Shown: positions 1 through 8,691 of the stretch, in pieces
How positions within the stretch are numbered: the first letter of the stretch is position 1
Layout of the letters: each line of letters begins with the position of its first letter
Source of the DNA: Bacteroidota bacterium
GTDB taxonomy: Bacteria > Bacteroidota > Bacteroidia > Chitinophagales > Saprospiraceae
Assembly (NCBI GenBank): GCA_029567325.1
Contig: JAKQLF010000155.1
Span: forward strand, 62,001-126,000
Direction of reading: 5' to 3'
DNA length: 64,000 bases
Notes under the pieces: generated by a model
Told to the model about the DNA's origin: nothing
What the model saw: the letters and a program-made list of their open reading frames with translations, nothing else
Databases searched by the model: none
Position numbers and translations under genes: made by a program

Positions 1-2
1 TC

Positions 3-1382
3 GAGGCAAAAAAACTCCAAATGATCGGTCAACTTGACCGAGCCATAGAAGCATTTGAAACTTTGTACAAAGAAGATAGACAAAATGATGTGGTTGCTTT
101 TGATCTGGCTAAAGCATATGATGCCAAAGGTGATGTATTATTGACCAGAAAATACATAGAGTCAGCTCTAAAAAATAAACCCGAGAATATCTGGTATAAT
201 GACTTTTATGCATCCTTTTTGCTGAAAGCTGATGAATACCGGACTGCAATCGGTCCATTGGATTTTTTAATCACCTCAAACCCTTTGGAAATCAAATATC
301 ATGATATGGCTATTGAAGCCAGTATTGGACTCAAAGACAAAGTATTGGGCCAAAAGTACATTGACCAGCTAAAAAATATATTTGGAACTTCTGAAAGAGT
401 GCTCACTCGTACATTTGAGTATTATGATGTGACAAATGATGAACGTGCGTTGACAACCGCCAATGATTTAATTCTAAAATACCCCAACAATAAAAATTAC
501 CTCAAACTAAAAGCAAGGTGGCTCAATCAGCACAATAGAAAAGAAGAAGCGATTGCAGTTTTTAAAGAAGTTTTGAGGGTAGATCCAAATGACACCGATG
601 CCAATTTAGTTGTGTTGGAGACGACAAATAAAACTGACGAAAAGGGTAACGCATACTTGAGATCATTGCTTCCAATCATCAAAAATAGCAATATTGATAT
701 TGATAATAAAGTAAAAGAGCTGATTCCTTTCCTCAAAGAAATGGCTTTAAATAATGACACATCGTTGGTTGCAGCTTTATTGGAATTGGGAGAAAAACTC
801 ACTCTTACGCATCCAAAGGAAGCAAAAGCACATGCTTTTTATGCTGATGTTTTGTACAACGCAGGTCAAGATCAAAACGCCATCAGCCAATATGAAAAAA
901 CTTTATCTTTGGATGATACCAATTTCAAAGTCTGGGAACAATTGTTGGCTCTATGTGCAAGCTTGGACCAAAAAGAAAAGTCACTGAAATATAGCTATGA
1001 AGCCTATGACTTATTTCCAAATCAAGCACCTGCTTATTTGTACTATGCTAAGTCTTTGATTTCAGGCAATAAAATTGATGAAGCCATTGGTATTTTGACA
1101 GAAGGAGGGCTCGTCGCTGCAGGTAATAAAGTCATTCAATCAAAAATGGAAACCACAAAAGCTGAAGCTTATCTCAAAGTTTCTAAGTTTGATTTAGCGA
1201 AATCTGCCGTGGATAAAGCGCTTGCACTGAGTGAAAATAAAAATGCGCTGGCATATGAAGTACTTGGCGATTACTATTCTTTGACCAACAAACCAGAAGA
1301 TGCGAAAAATGCCTATCTCAAATCTCAAACTCTTGGAAATGTCGGTATCAAGGAAAAACTCTTCATGCGTGGCATACATTAA
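3..1382 (+). CDS. TPR-repeat protein, 5' end cut by the window edge
   Basis: The reading frame is open to the left edge, so the ATG at 21 is probably internal and the protein is partial. At least 453 residues are visible. They are almost wholly helix-turn-helix repeats of tetratricopeptide type, for example A-x2-AFETLYKEDRQNDVVAFDLA near the start and AHAFYADVLYNAGQDQNAI around residue 275. TPR arrays usually act as protein-interaction scaffolds. The stop overlaps the GTG start of the next gene, and the following DUF4292 lipoprotein and LytM protein form one tightly packed unit, so an envelope role is inferred. No enzymatic motif was found. Confidence 0.85.
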   Translation, partial: EAKKLQMIGQLDRAIEAFETLYKEDRQNDVVAFDLAKAYDAKGDVLLTRKYIESALKNKPENIWYNDFYASFLLKADEYRTAIGPLDFLITSNPLEIKYHDMAIEASIGLKDKVLGQKYIDQLKNIFGTSERVLTRTFEYYDVTNDERALTTANDLILKYPNNKNYLKLKARWLNQHNRKEEAIAVFKEVLRVDPNDTDANLVVLETTNKTDEKGNAYLRSLLPIIKNSNIDIDNKVKELIPFLKEMALNNDTSLVAALLELGEKLTLTHPKEAKAHAFYADVLYNAGQDQNAISQYEKTLSLDDTNFKVWEQLLALCASLDQKEKSLKYSYEAYDLFPNQAPAYLYYAKSLISGNKIDEAIGILTEGGLVAAGNKVIQSKMETTKAEAYLKVSKFDLAKSAVDKALALSENKNALAYEVLGDYYSLTNKPEDAKNAYLKSQTLGNVGIKEKLFMRGIH

Positions 1383-2139
1383 ACCAATTCTGTTTTTTTT
1401 ACTGATTGTTTTGTTTTACCAATCTTGTAAATCAGTAAAAACTTTTGAAAATAAAGGTACTCCTCCTACGAGGTCTTTGCAGGACGTAATGACTGAACTT
1501 CGCAAGAACAATTTGGATTTTACGTGGTATGATGCAAAAATTGATATGGACATAGAAAGTACTGAATTTGGAGGAAGTGGATCAGCAGTCCTGCGAATGA
1601 AAAAAGACAGTGCCATTTGGGTGGTTGTAAAAAAACTTGGAATCGAAGGTGGGCGCATGTTGATGCGGGAGGATTCAGCCTTTTTGATCAACAGGTTTGA
1701 GCGTTATTTTCAAAGAGAACAAGTCTCAAAGATCAAAAGAAAAATGGGACTTAATTTGACACTTGGTGAGCTCCAAAAGGCGATGGCGGGCAATTTTATT
1801 TTACCTCAAGATGCGCAAATCAAATCTTACAGACAAGAAGGAAATTCATGCCTTATTGAAACAAGCATGGATGGCAACAATATAACTTACAACATCAATG
1901 CGTTCAATTTACTACCTCAGGGAATTTTGATCAACGACGGGCGCCAAAAATTTGTCGAAATAAAGTATTATGAATACGAAAAAAGGTTTGGATTGATGCT
2001 ACCGATCCGATTTGATATCCAATTTGAATCTGAAGATGGTTCAGGATCTTTACAATTGCATGTCAAAGAGGTAAATATTGATATTCCAAAAGATCTGAGT
2101 TTTTCTATACCTTCGCGATATGATGAAGTCTATTGGTAA
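1369..2139 (+). CDS. DUF4292 family lipoprotein
   Basis: The preferred start is GTG at 1369, which overlaps the upstream TPR stop (1380-1382). It gives about 256 residues with an N-terminal lipoprotein signal (hydrophobic ILFFLLIVLFYQSC, lipobox Cys about 20 residues in). In-frame ATGs at 1300, 1309 and 1339 would bury the signal inside the protein. The body is predicted beta-rich, resembling LolA/DUF4292 outer-membrane-associated proteins of Bacteroidota: SAVLRMKKDSAIWVVVKKLG and EIKYYEYEKRFGLMLPIRFD are typical strands. The 3' end overlaps the LytM gene by 20 bases. The role is unknown; lipid or lipoprotein handling is only an inference from the fold. Confidence 0.8.
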   Translation: MAYIKPILFFLLIVLFYQSCKSVKTFENKGTPPTRSLQDVMTELRKNNLDFTWYDAKIDMDIESTEFGGSGSAVLRMKKDSAIWVVVKKLGIEGGRMLMREDSAFLINRFERYFQREQVSKIKRKMGLNLTLGELQKAMAGNFILPQDAQIKSYRQEGNSCLIETSMDGNNITYNINAFNLLPQGILINDGRQKFVEIKYYEYEKRFGLMLPIRFDIQFESEDGSGSLQLHVKEVNIDIPKDLSFSIPSRYDEVYW

Positions 2140-3325
2140 AATATTGGTGCTGATGGTTCTTAGTTTTGGCCTTCAGGCACAATCAAAAGAACAATTGGAA
2201 AAAGAACGTCTCAAAATTATTAAAGATATTGAGGCAACCAATAAGTTTTTGCAAACAGCCAAAAAAGATAAAGAATCCACTTTGAAGGAAGTGAAAACCT
2301 TGGAAGTGCAAGTTGATAATAGAAAGAAGCTTATTACAAATATCAAAACTGAAATTACTTCTTCTGACCAAGTAATCATTGACAATAACCTCAAAATTGA
2401 TTCATTATTGAGATTGAGGGACAAACTCAAAACGCAATATGCCGACTTGCTTAGATATAATTATAGACAAGAATTGAGCAATAACAAGTGGACTTATCTG
2501 TTGTCTGCCCAAAACATCAATACTTTTTTATTGCGTTGGCGTTATCTCAATCAATTTACAGCCTTTCAGATCCAAAAGGGCAAAGAAATTGCTGATCTCA
2601 ATGACCTCATCCGGGCTAAAAACACGGATATTGAGAAAGTAAAACAAAGTAAAGCGCAACTATTGGCACTTGAAGAAACAACATTCAAACAACTTGAATC
2701 TGACAAGAAAAATAAAGACGTAGTTTTAAAAACCTTATCTTCTAAAGAAACGGAACTCAAAAAGCAACTGAAGGCAAAACAGGCTGAACGCGAAAAACTG
2801 AATTCTGCTATTGAAAGGATCATTATGGAACAAATGAGGGCCGCAAAGTCAGAAACCACGGCATCAACCGGTAATAAAGAAGAAAAATTTGATACGGAAT
2901 CTGCAAAATTGGCTGCAGATTTCACAAAAAACAAAGGTAAATTACCTTGGCCAGTGAGTAGTGGCTTCGTTTCAGGAAAGTTTGGTACTCAAGCACACGC
3001 TACGTTGAGAGGCGTTACGATTGAAAATAACGGCATTGATATTTCTTCCAATTCCCAACAAACAGTTTCAGCTGTTTTTGGCGGTGAAGTGGTTGGTGCC
3101 TCTAAAATTCCTGGTTATAAAAATATGATCATCATCAGACATGGCACATATTATAGTGTTTATTCAAATATGGAAAGTGTCAATGTAGGTCGAGGTGATA
3201 AAATCAATGTGGGGCAAAAAATTGGTGTTACTGGTCTGGAAGATGACGGCACTTCAGAATTGCACTTTGAGTTATGGAAAGACAAGGCAAAACAAAACCC
3301 CGAATCTTGGTTAAAGCGAAGATAA
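2120..3325 (+). CDS. EnvC-like murein hydrolase activator (M23/LytM domain)
   Basis: 401 residues: signal peptide (about 1-20, ending FGLQAQ), a long coiled coil rich in Lys/Glu (about 22-245), and a C-terminal LytM/M23 domain (about 275-400). In active M23 peptidases zinc is held by H-x3-D and H-x-H. Here the first site reads NNGIDIS without the His, and the second reads ELHFELW, so the first His of H-x-H is Glu. This matches degenerate EnvC/NlpD-type domains that activate amidases rather than cut peptidoglycan. The start overlaps the DUF4292 gene by 20 bases; ATG at 2123 is an equal alternative. A cell-separation role is inferred from family and coiled coil. Confidence 0.85.
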   Translation: MMKSIGKILVLMVLSFGLQAQSKEQLEKERLKIIKDIEATNKFLQTAKKDKESTLKEVKTLEVQVDNRKKLITNIKTEITSSDQVIIDNNLKIDSLLRLRDKLKTQYADLLRYNYRQELSNNKWTYLLSAQNINTFLLRWRYLNQFTAFQIQKGKEIADLNDLIRAKNTDIEKVKQSKAQLLALEETTFKQLESDKKNKDVVLKTLSSKETELKKQLKAKQAEREKLNSAIERIIMEQMRAAKSETTASTGNKEEKFDTESAKLAADFTKNKGKLPWPVSSGFVSGKFGTQAHATLRGVTIENNGIDISSNSQQTVSAVFGGEVVGASKIPGYKNMIIIRHGTYYSVYSNMESVNVGRGDKINVGQKIGVTGLEDDGTSELHFELWKDKAKQNPESWLKRR

Positions 3326-3344
3326 ACCCTAAATCATTTTTGTT

Positions 3345-4286
3345 TTGAATTCAAACCAAGCGACAATCACTCGATTATTTAAAGAGGAAGCCCACAGACT
3401 TGGTTTTTCAGGAATAGCCATTGCAAAGGCAGAATTCATGAATGAGGAAGCCAGAAATCTAGAAACTTGGCTCAATCAAAACTACCATGGAGAAATGGCT
3501 TACATGGAAAATCACTTTGATCTCAGAGTAGATCCTACCAAATTGGTTCCTGGTTCAAAAAGTGTAATATGCTTGATGTACAATTATCACACTCCCGTAA
3601 AACAGTTGGATCAAGAAGCTCCCAAAATAGCTACTTATGCCTTTGGAAAAGACTACCACAAAGTCGTTCGTAAAAAATTGAAACTGCTGTTTGATTTTCT
3701 CAAAAAACAAGTTGGAGCAGTTGAGGGAAGATTATTTGTTGACTCAGCACCTGTTTTAGAGCGCGATTGGGCAAAAAGAAGTGGATTGGGATGGATTGGT
3801 AAAAACACCTTGATGATTACCCCGCAGAAAGGTTCCTATTTTTTCCTAGCTGAGATCATCTGTGATTTTGATTTTGAATATGATATGCCGATTCGTGACC
3901 ACTGTGGGACATGCACCAGGTGTATCGATGCTTGTCCTACGGAAGCGATTTCACATACAGGATATTTGCTCGATGCCTCAAAATGTATTTCATATTTGAC
4001 GATTGAATTAAAAAATGAAATTCCGGAAGCCTTTAAAGGTAAAATGGGAGGATATATGTATGGGTGTGATATTTGTCAGGAAGTGTGTCCCTGGAATAGA
4101 TTTAGTAAACCTCACCTAGAAACTGATTTTGAACCATCAGAGGAATTGCTCCGGATGACAAAAAAGGAATGGTATGAATTAGCAGAAGATTCATTTGATC
4201 AAATTTTTGCATATTCGGCTGTAAAAAGAACAAAATTCAAGGGCCTCAAAAGAAACTTGGATTTTCTAAAACCCCAAACAGATTAA
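3345..4286 (+). CDS. queG: epoxyqueuosine reductase QueG
   Basis: 313 residues from a TTG start; no ATG lies near the conserved N-terminus. QueG catalyses the last step of queuosine synthesis, reducing epoxyqueuosine in tRNA with a cobalamin cofactor and two [4Fe-4S] clusters. The catalytic-region motif VDSAPVLERDWA sits near residue 133, followed by SGLGWIGKNTL. Ferredoxin-type cluster motifs are CGTCTRCIDACP near 187 and CDICQEVCPW near 242. The length fits the short QueG form without the C-terminal HEAT extension. It lies 20 bases after the LytM gene, probably as an unrelated operon passenger. Confidence 0.95.
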   Translation: MNSNQATITRLFKEEAHRLGFSGIAIAKAEFMNEEARNLETWLNQNYHGEMAYMENHFDLRVDPTKLVPGSKSVICLMYNYHTPVKQLDQEAPKIATYAFGKDYHKVVRKKLKLLFDFLKKQVGAVEGRLFVDSAPVLERDWAKRSGLGWIGKNTLMITPQKGSYFFLAEIICDFDFEYDMPIRDHCGTCTRCIDACPTEAISHTGYLLDASKCISYLTIELKNEIPEAFKGKMGGYMYGCDICQEVCPWNRFSKPHLETDFEPSEELLRMTKKEWYELAEDSFDQIFAYSAVKRTKFKGLKRNLDFLKPQTD

Positions 4287-4362
4287 TATTTTTTTGAATA
4301 CCTTTTCCCATATTTTTTTTAGTTGGCCTTATTTTTATAGATTTGATGTAAAGTAATTTTTA

Positions 4363-4932
4363 ATGGCCAAAAAACTCAAACCAACAACGCCAACCAAGAA
4401 TACTACTAAGTCAGAACAAAAATCTGCCAACACTTCTCCTGTAAAAAAGGATAATCAAATATTAAAATTGGTTGCTTTCAACGCACTAGGGGGCATAGGT
4501 ATGATTTTTTTCATCTATACCATTTTTCACCAAGTGCCAGGATACAAATGGATGTATTTTGATATGCTCAAAGGCAATATGAAGGCCATTGCAAAGAATC
4601 CTGACATGACCTTAGAAAAAAAACACATGCAAAAACTAGGAGGCGAAATGGAATTATTGGATAAAATTAAAAATGAAACTCCAAAAGATGCAATTATCAT
4701 CATGCCTACTACCCAAATGCTGACAGATATCAAAGCAACAAGGATTCAGAATTTTGCATTTTCATACTATTTTACTTTTCCTAGAATGCTCGTATATGAA
4801 GACAATAGAGAAAAAGATAGTTTATATAAAAAGGCAACCCATATTCTTACTATAGGCCAATGGGGAATCGATAGAACGGATGCCACCTTTGATTCAAATA
4901 ACCCATTCAGAGTACTTGCTTTAAAAAAATAG
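4363..4932 (+). CDS. single-pass membrane protein paired with a GT-C glycosyltransferase
   Basis: 189 residues: a Lys/Thr/Ser-rich cytoplasmic tail (1-35), one membrane helix (about 38-58, GGIGMIFFIYTIF), then a soluble domain of about 130 residues. The soluble part contains TPKDAIIIMPTTQM and YFTFPRMLVYED, which resembles the C-terminal periplasmic segment often fused to GT-C enzymes (P-x-D-A-I-I followed by F/Y-P-R-x-L-V). The next gene is a GT-C protein starting three bases downstream and lacking that segment. The two may therefore be a split form of one enzyme, which is an inference. No characterised family was recognised. Confidence 0.7.
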   Translation: MAKKLKPTTPTKNTTKSEQKSANTSPVKKDNQILKLVAFNALGGIGMIFFIYTIFHQVPGYKWMYFDMLKGNMKAIAKNPDMTLEKKHMQKLGGEMELLDKIKNETPKDAIIIMPTTQMLTDIKATRIQNFAFSYYFTFPRMLVYEDNREKDSLYKKATHILTIGQWGIDRTDATFDSNNPFRVLALKK

Positions 4933-4935
4933 CAT

Positions 4936-6342
4936 ATGACTGCATTATTAATTGTACTCATTTATATTTCTGGCTTATCCATTGTTCTGCACACTTATAA
5001 GCCTTTATCTATCTTAGAAAAGTTTTCTATTCCTCTTTTGCTAGGTTGTTTCATTACTTCTTTGCTCATGTTTTTAATGAGTCTTGTTTATATACCACTT
5101 ACAATTCTCAACATCGCTTTGACGCTTGTTTTATTCAGCGCCGCAATTATTGGAATGGGTTATAAGAACATAAATTTATTCTACCAAAGCTTGGTCGTTC
5201 AAATAAAGCCAACAAAAATAAGAATCGACTTTATATGGCTAGGTTTACTTGCTTTTGGCATGCTTTTGTTTTATCAAATATCTTTGAAAGGTTTGTTCTG
5301 GCCAATCACAGAAATGGACGCTGTTGCGGGGTATGATCTGCTTGCCAAAGGCATAGCCGAAGAAAAAATATTGACCAATAGTATTTTTACAAATAAAGAG
5401 TTGGTGCTTTCATGTGGGCCTCGTTTATTTTATCCACCCTTTCTTTCATTTATCAATTCATTGGCTTACTCATTGGGATATGAAACTCCCAAATTGATCA
5501 ATATCGTCTTGGTTGGTAATTTTTTAATATTATTTTATGCTTTGGTAAGGAGATTTTCTGGGCCATTGGCAGCAATGTTGTGTACACTATTGGTATTTAT
5601 AACACCTGAAATGTTTGCACATGTAGCTTTTAGCTTGACCAATTATCCTTCTGCAATTTTTTCATCTATAGCCATTATATACTTTTACATATTTTTTCAG
5701 GAACGTGACCCTGCTTATGCCATTTTGAGTTGTCTGTTTTTATCGGGATCTATGATGATCAGAAGTGACAATGTTGTATTTATAATGGCTGTTACACCAA
5801 TTATTGCATTGATGATTTACAAAAAAGAAGTCAAAGTAGGGCATGGATTGGCTTACTTGGCATTGCCAGTATTAATCTTTTTTGCGTGGAATCTGTATAT
5901 CAAATACGTCATCGGCATAGAGCAAAACTCTTTTTTCGTAAAAGAATTCACTTGGGATGGAGAGAAGTTTGATAAGTTATGGAAATATGTATTTGGTCTT
6001 ATAACAAACAAAAGTTTGTATGGACTAAGTTTTTATGCATTTTTCACCTTTCTCATCATCAATATTTATTTCCTTATCAAAAAAGACATGTGGGCCTTCA
6101 TCTTCATGTTTATGGTTGCACTGATTCCGTATACCATGATATATTATTTTATCGAGGATGAAGCATACTTATTTGCTGAAGGTGGTGGTTGGCTGGCTTC
6201 GGGATATAAGAGAGGATTGTTTTCTTATATACCACTGGCGTGGTTTTATGTTTTTGTAAGTAAAGGACCGTCGCTTTTTTTCAAATTTATCGAAGAAAAG
6301 ATTTTTGAAAAGAAGGTCAGACTTATAGAGCAAAAAGAATAA
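4936..6342 (+). CDS. multi-spanning GT-C type glycosyltransferase
   Basis: 468 residues with about 11-13 predicted membrane helices. After the first helices comes a loop with WPITEMDAVAGYDLLAKG (near residue 125). It resembles the acidic E/D-containing first periplasmic loop of GT-C enzymes (PMT/ArnT/GT39-like), which use polyprenyl-phosphate sugars. SLTNYPSAIFSSIAI and SGSMMIRSDNVVF further on resemble helices in such proteins. The ATG lies three bases after the upstream stop, so the pair is surely co-transcribed and may work as one complex. Donor and acceptor cannot be predicted. Confidence 0.75.
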   Translation: MTALLIVLIYISGLSIVLHTYKPLSILEKFSIPLLLGCFITSLLMFLMSLVYIPLTILNIALTLVLFSAAIIGMGYKNINLFYQSLVVQIKPTKIRIDFIWLGLLAFGMLLFYQISLKGLFWPITEMDAVAGYDLLAKGIAEEKILTNSIFTNKELVLSCGPRLFYPPFLSFINSLAYSLGYETPKLINIVLVGNFLILFYALVRRFSGPLAAMLCTLLVFITPEMFAHVAFSLTNYPSAIFSSIAIIYFYIFFQERDPAYAILSCLFLSGSMMIRSDNVVFIMAVTPIIALMIYKKEVKVGHGLAYLALPVLIFFAWNLYIKYVIGIEQNSFFVKEFTWDGEKFDKLWKYVFGLITNKSLYGLSFYAFFTFLIINIYFLIKKDMWAFIFMFMVALIPYTMIYYFIEDEAYLFAEGGGWLASGYKRGLFSYIPLAWFYVFVSKGPSLFFKFIEEKIFEKKVRLIEQKE

Positions 6343-6372
6343 GCATTCAGTGGCAAAATCTTATGCCCTCAT

Positions 6373-7632
6373 TTACGAAGCTGAATTCATCTCTATAAAA
6401 GTAATTTCTGGCCACATGCCAACCCTTCCTGGAAAACCAAGGAAACCAAATCCTTTATTGACGTATAAATATTGACCAGCTTCCTGATATAATCCAGACC
6501 AATGTTTGTATCTATATTTCACAGGGCTCCATTTGAATCCAGGAATGTCGATGCCAAATTGCATGCCATGAGTATGTCCACTGAGTGTCAATGGAAAAGT
6601 GCGTTGATGCGGTATGATTTTTTCTGTCCAGTGGGTAGGGTCATGGCTCATTAAAATGGCAAATGTATCATCTTCAATACCCATTGTTGCCTTATCAAGA
6701 TCTCCATATTTTTGAAAGAAATTCCCTGCACCCCAGTTTTCGACTCCCAGAATGGCAATTTTTTCGCCCTCTTTTTCAAGAGTGACGTTTTCATTTTTGA
6801 GCAATTTAAAACCTAAGGCAGGATATTTAGTCATAAAGTCATCCCAATACTGCTGTCTTGTTGCAGGATCTTGTCGCTCAGTTCCATAATAGTCGTGATT
6901 TCCTAAAATGGCATATTTACCCAATGATGCTTCAAGGTTGGAAAATACATCTATGTAGGGATTTATTTCATCCTTTTCCATATTTACCAAATCTCCAGTA
7001 AATAAAATGAGGTCTGGTTTTAAATCATTGATCATCGCAATACCCTTGGCCACCGACTCTGCACTGTCAAAACTACCTGAGTGTATATCTGAAATTTGTA
7101 CAATTCTTAGGCCATTAAATGCCTTCGGGAGATTCTGAAATGCCAATGACAATTTATTGACTGTGTACTGATATTTGCCTTTTGTAATTCCATACAACAT
7201 TCCGAAAAAGGGAATTCCGGCAAATAAAACTGCTCCTTTTGTCAGAAATTCTCTTCTTCCCGGCATCAAAGTAATTGCCGCTTGATCGCCTTTGATGAGA
7301 TTGGTCATCCAATTTCCAAGTCCAAAAAGCAATCGACCTCCATCTTGCAAAAGCATTAGAACTATAAATACTGTTTTGCTGATGAAAGCTGTAAATGCAA
7401 TTCCTATATAAAAATTGTCCATAAAGGATCTTTCAATGCCCCCATTTCTGATGATATCGAACGATTTGTACCAAGCAAAAATCAAAAATGCGGTTTGTGC
7501 CAAGTAAATGACGGTGAAAATCTTTTTGCTGCGCTGTTCTGAGAATAAAGACTTTAACGTGTAATAAGTATATAGCTCTCCAACAATGACAATCAACATC
7601 ACTATGAGCATAAAAATGATTCTTCTATCCAT
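6373..7632 (-). CDS. membrane-anchored calcineurin-like metallophosphoesterase
   Basis: 419 residues: four or so N-terminal membrane helices (about 1-110), a further hydrophobic segment near 135, then a metallophosphoesterase domain. The metal-binding signature is complete: QISDIHSGSF, FTGDLVN, LGNHDYYG, LMSHDPTHW and LSGHTHGMQFG, giving the D-x-H, G-D, G-N-H-D, H and G-H-x-H blocks of a dinuclear centre. It resembles the YkuE/YaeI group, some of which act on lipid head groups such as UDP-diacylglucosamine-type substrates. The substrate here is unknown. It is convergent with the GT-C gene, 30 bases apart. Confidence 0.88.
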   Translation of the reverse strand: MDRRIIFMLIVMLIVIVGELYTYYTLKSLFSEQRSKKIFTVIYLAQTAFLIFAWYKSFDIIRNGGIERSFMDNFYIGIAFTAFISKTVFIVLMLLQDGGRLLFGLGNWMTNLIKGDQAAITLMPGRREFLTKGAVLFAGIPFFGMLYGITKGKYQYTVNKLSLAFQNLPKAFNGLRIVQISDIHSGSFDSAESVAKGIAMINDLKPDLILFTGDLVNMEKDEINPYIDVFSNLEASLGKYAILGNHDYYGTERQDPATRQQYWDDFMTKYPALGFKLLKNENVTLEKEGEKIAILGVENWGAGNFFQKYGDLDKATMGIEDDTFAILMSHDPTHWTEKIIPHQRTFPLTLSGHTHGMQFGIDIPGFKWSPVKYRYKHWSGLYQEAGQYLYVNKGFGFLGFPGRVGMWPEITFIEMNSAS

Positions 7633-7811
7633 TTATTTTTTCTGAGAAAAATTTGATCTGACTAATAACAGCAAAACAACCTTCTTGTTTTGTCAAACAT
7701 TCTGATGATCGACCAAACATCCGTTGTTATAGATTGAATACGTTTTTTTGAAATAAAAGTATCGTACTGAAGAATTTGTGTAGGATAATAAAACTGTATG
7801 ATACAATATAA

Positions 7812-7848
7812 ACACGAAAAGCCCTAAATAAAATTTAGAGCTTTGTGT
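7812..7848 (-). terminator. hairpin downstream of rpmF
   Basis: An imperfect stem pairs 7811-7829 with 7833-7849 (about 16 pairs, a two-base bulge and one mismatch, loop of three). It lies 18 bases past the rpmF stop on the minus strand. The following bases are AT-rich but not a clean T-run, so termination strength is uncertain. Confidence 0.5.
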
Positions 7849-7866
7849 TATGCTTTTTACAACAAA

Positions 7867-8076
7867 TTATTCTGCTGCTTCTGCTGCCTCTGAACTTTTA
7901 GCAGGGACAACAACTTGACCTCTATAGTATAAAGCGCCATCTACATCATATGCTCTATGGTAAACATGAGCTTCGCCTGTAGTTTTACAAGTTGCTAATT
8001 GAGGAATAGCCAATTTGTGGTGTGTTCTTCTCTTTCTTTTTCTCTGTGCAGATACTCTGCTCTTCGGATGTGCCAT
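7867..8076 (-). CDS. rpmF: 50S ribosomal protein L32
   Basis: 69 residues beginning MAHPKSRVSAQRKRKRRTHH, the diagnostic basic N-terminus of L32, followed by CKTTGEAHVYHRAY. L32 binds 23S rRNA near the base of the central protuberance. Only one Cys of the usual zinc-binding set is evident, as in zinc-independent (C-minus) forms. An acidic, Ala-rich tail (SSEAAEAAE) extends the protein beyond the usual 60 or so residues. It follows yceD at 30 bases, the conserved yceD-rpmF pair. Confidence 0.96.
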   Translation of the reverse strand: MAHPKSRVSAQRKRKRRTHHKLAIPQLATCKTTGEAHVYHRAYDVDGALYYRGQVVVPAKSSEAAEAAE

Positions 8077-8106
8077 CTCCGTAATTTTTATAAATTGTAA
8101 AACAAA

Positions 8107-8610
8107 TTATTCCAAGTCAAGTCCTTTCAACGAATTCCAAATATCATTTTTTGTTGCATCATCATTGGTCTTATTGAGTTTGGCAATCATTTCTGGATCG
8201 CAGTCATCAATGTCTTCGTGAGTGATAGACATAGGCAACAACAAGCAAATACATTCATAAATGTATGAGGCAAAATTTATGCTGGATGTCTCCTGGTCGA
8301 TAAATAGTACCTCGTCCTGATCGGGATCTTGTACACCAATTTTTATGTGAAGTTTGGAATCACCCTCAATCGGATGATCAAAACTTTGCAAACATCGGTC
8401 ACAGGTCACCCTCACATCGCCATCAAAGATAAAATCTGCAACGGCAAGGTCAGAACGCTTGTCCAAACTCATTTCAACTTTTAGCTTCCCACCTTCAACA
8501 TATGAATTCTCAAACGTATGAAAGAAAGAATCATCAACTTCAAAAGTGATCTGGTGAATACCATTTTTCAACCCCAAATAAGGTACCGAAAAATGATCTA
8601 AAACATTCAT
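8107..8610 (-). CDS. yceD: YceD/DUF177 family protein
   Basis: 167 residues of the DUF177 family, linked in other bacteria to 23S rRNA accumulation and ribosome assembly. The family's Cys-containing turn is present as VRVTCDRCLQSFDHPIEGDS near residue 80, and a second weak site near CICLLLP. The C-terminal DPEMIAKLNKTNDDATKNDIW is the usual helix-rich end. It lies immediately upstream of rpmF in the same operon, as in most phyla. Its exact function remains unproven. Confidence 0.88.
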   Translation of the reverse strand: MNVLDHFSVPYLGLKNGIHQITFEVDDSFFHTFENSYVEGGKLKVEMSLDKRSDLAVADFIFDGDVRVTCDRCLQSFDHPIEGDSKLHIKIGVQDPDQDEVLFIDQETSSINFASYIYECICLLLPMSITHEDIDDCDPEMIAKLNKTNDDATKNDIWNSLKGLDLE

Positions 8611-8691
8611 TTAAAAGAACTTTTTCAAAATGAGGTGCAAAGATACATTAATTCCTCAATTCTGTGTCAAATTAAAGAAAAAATATTCGTT

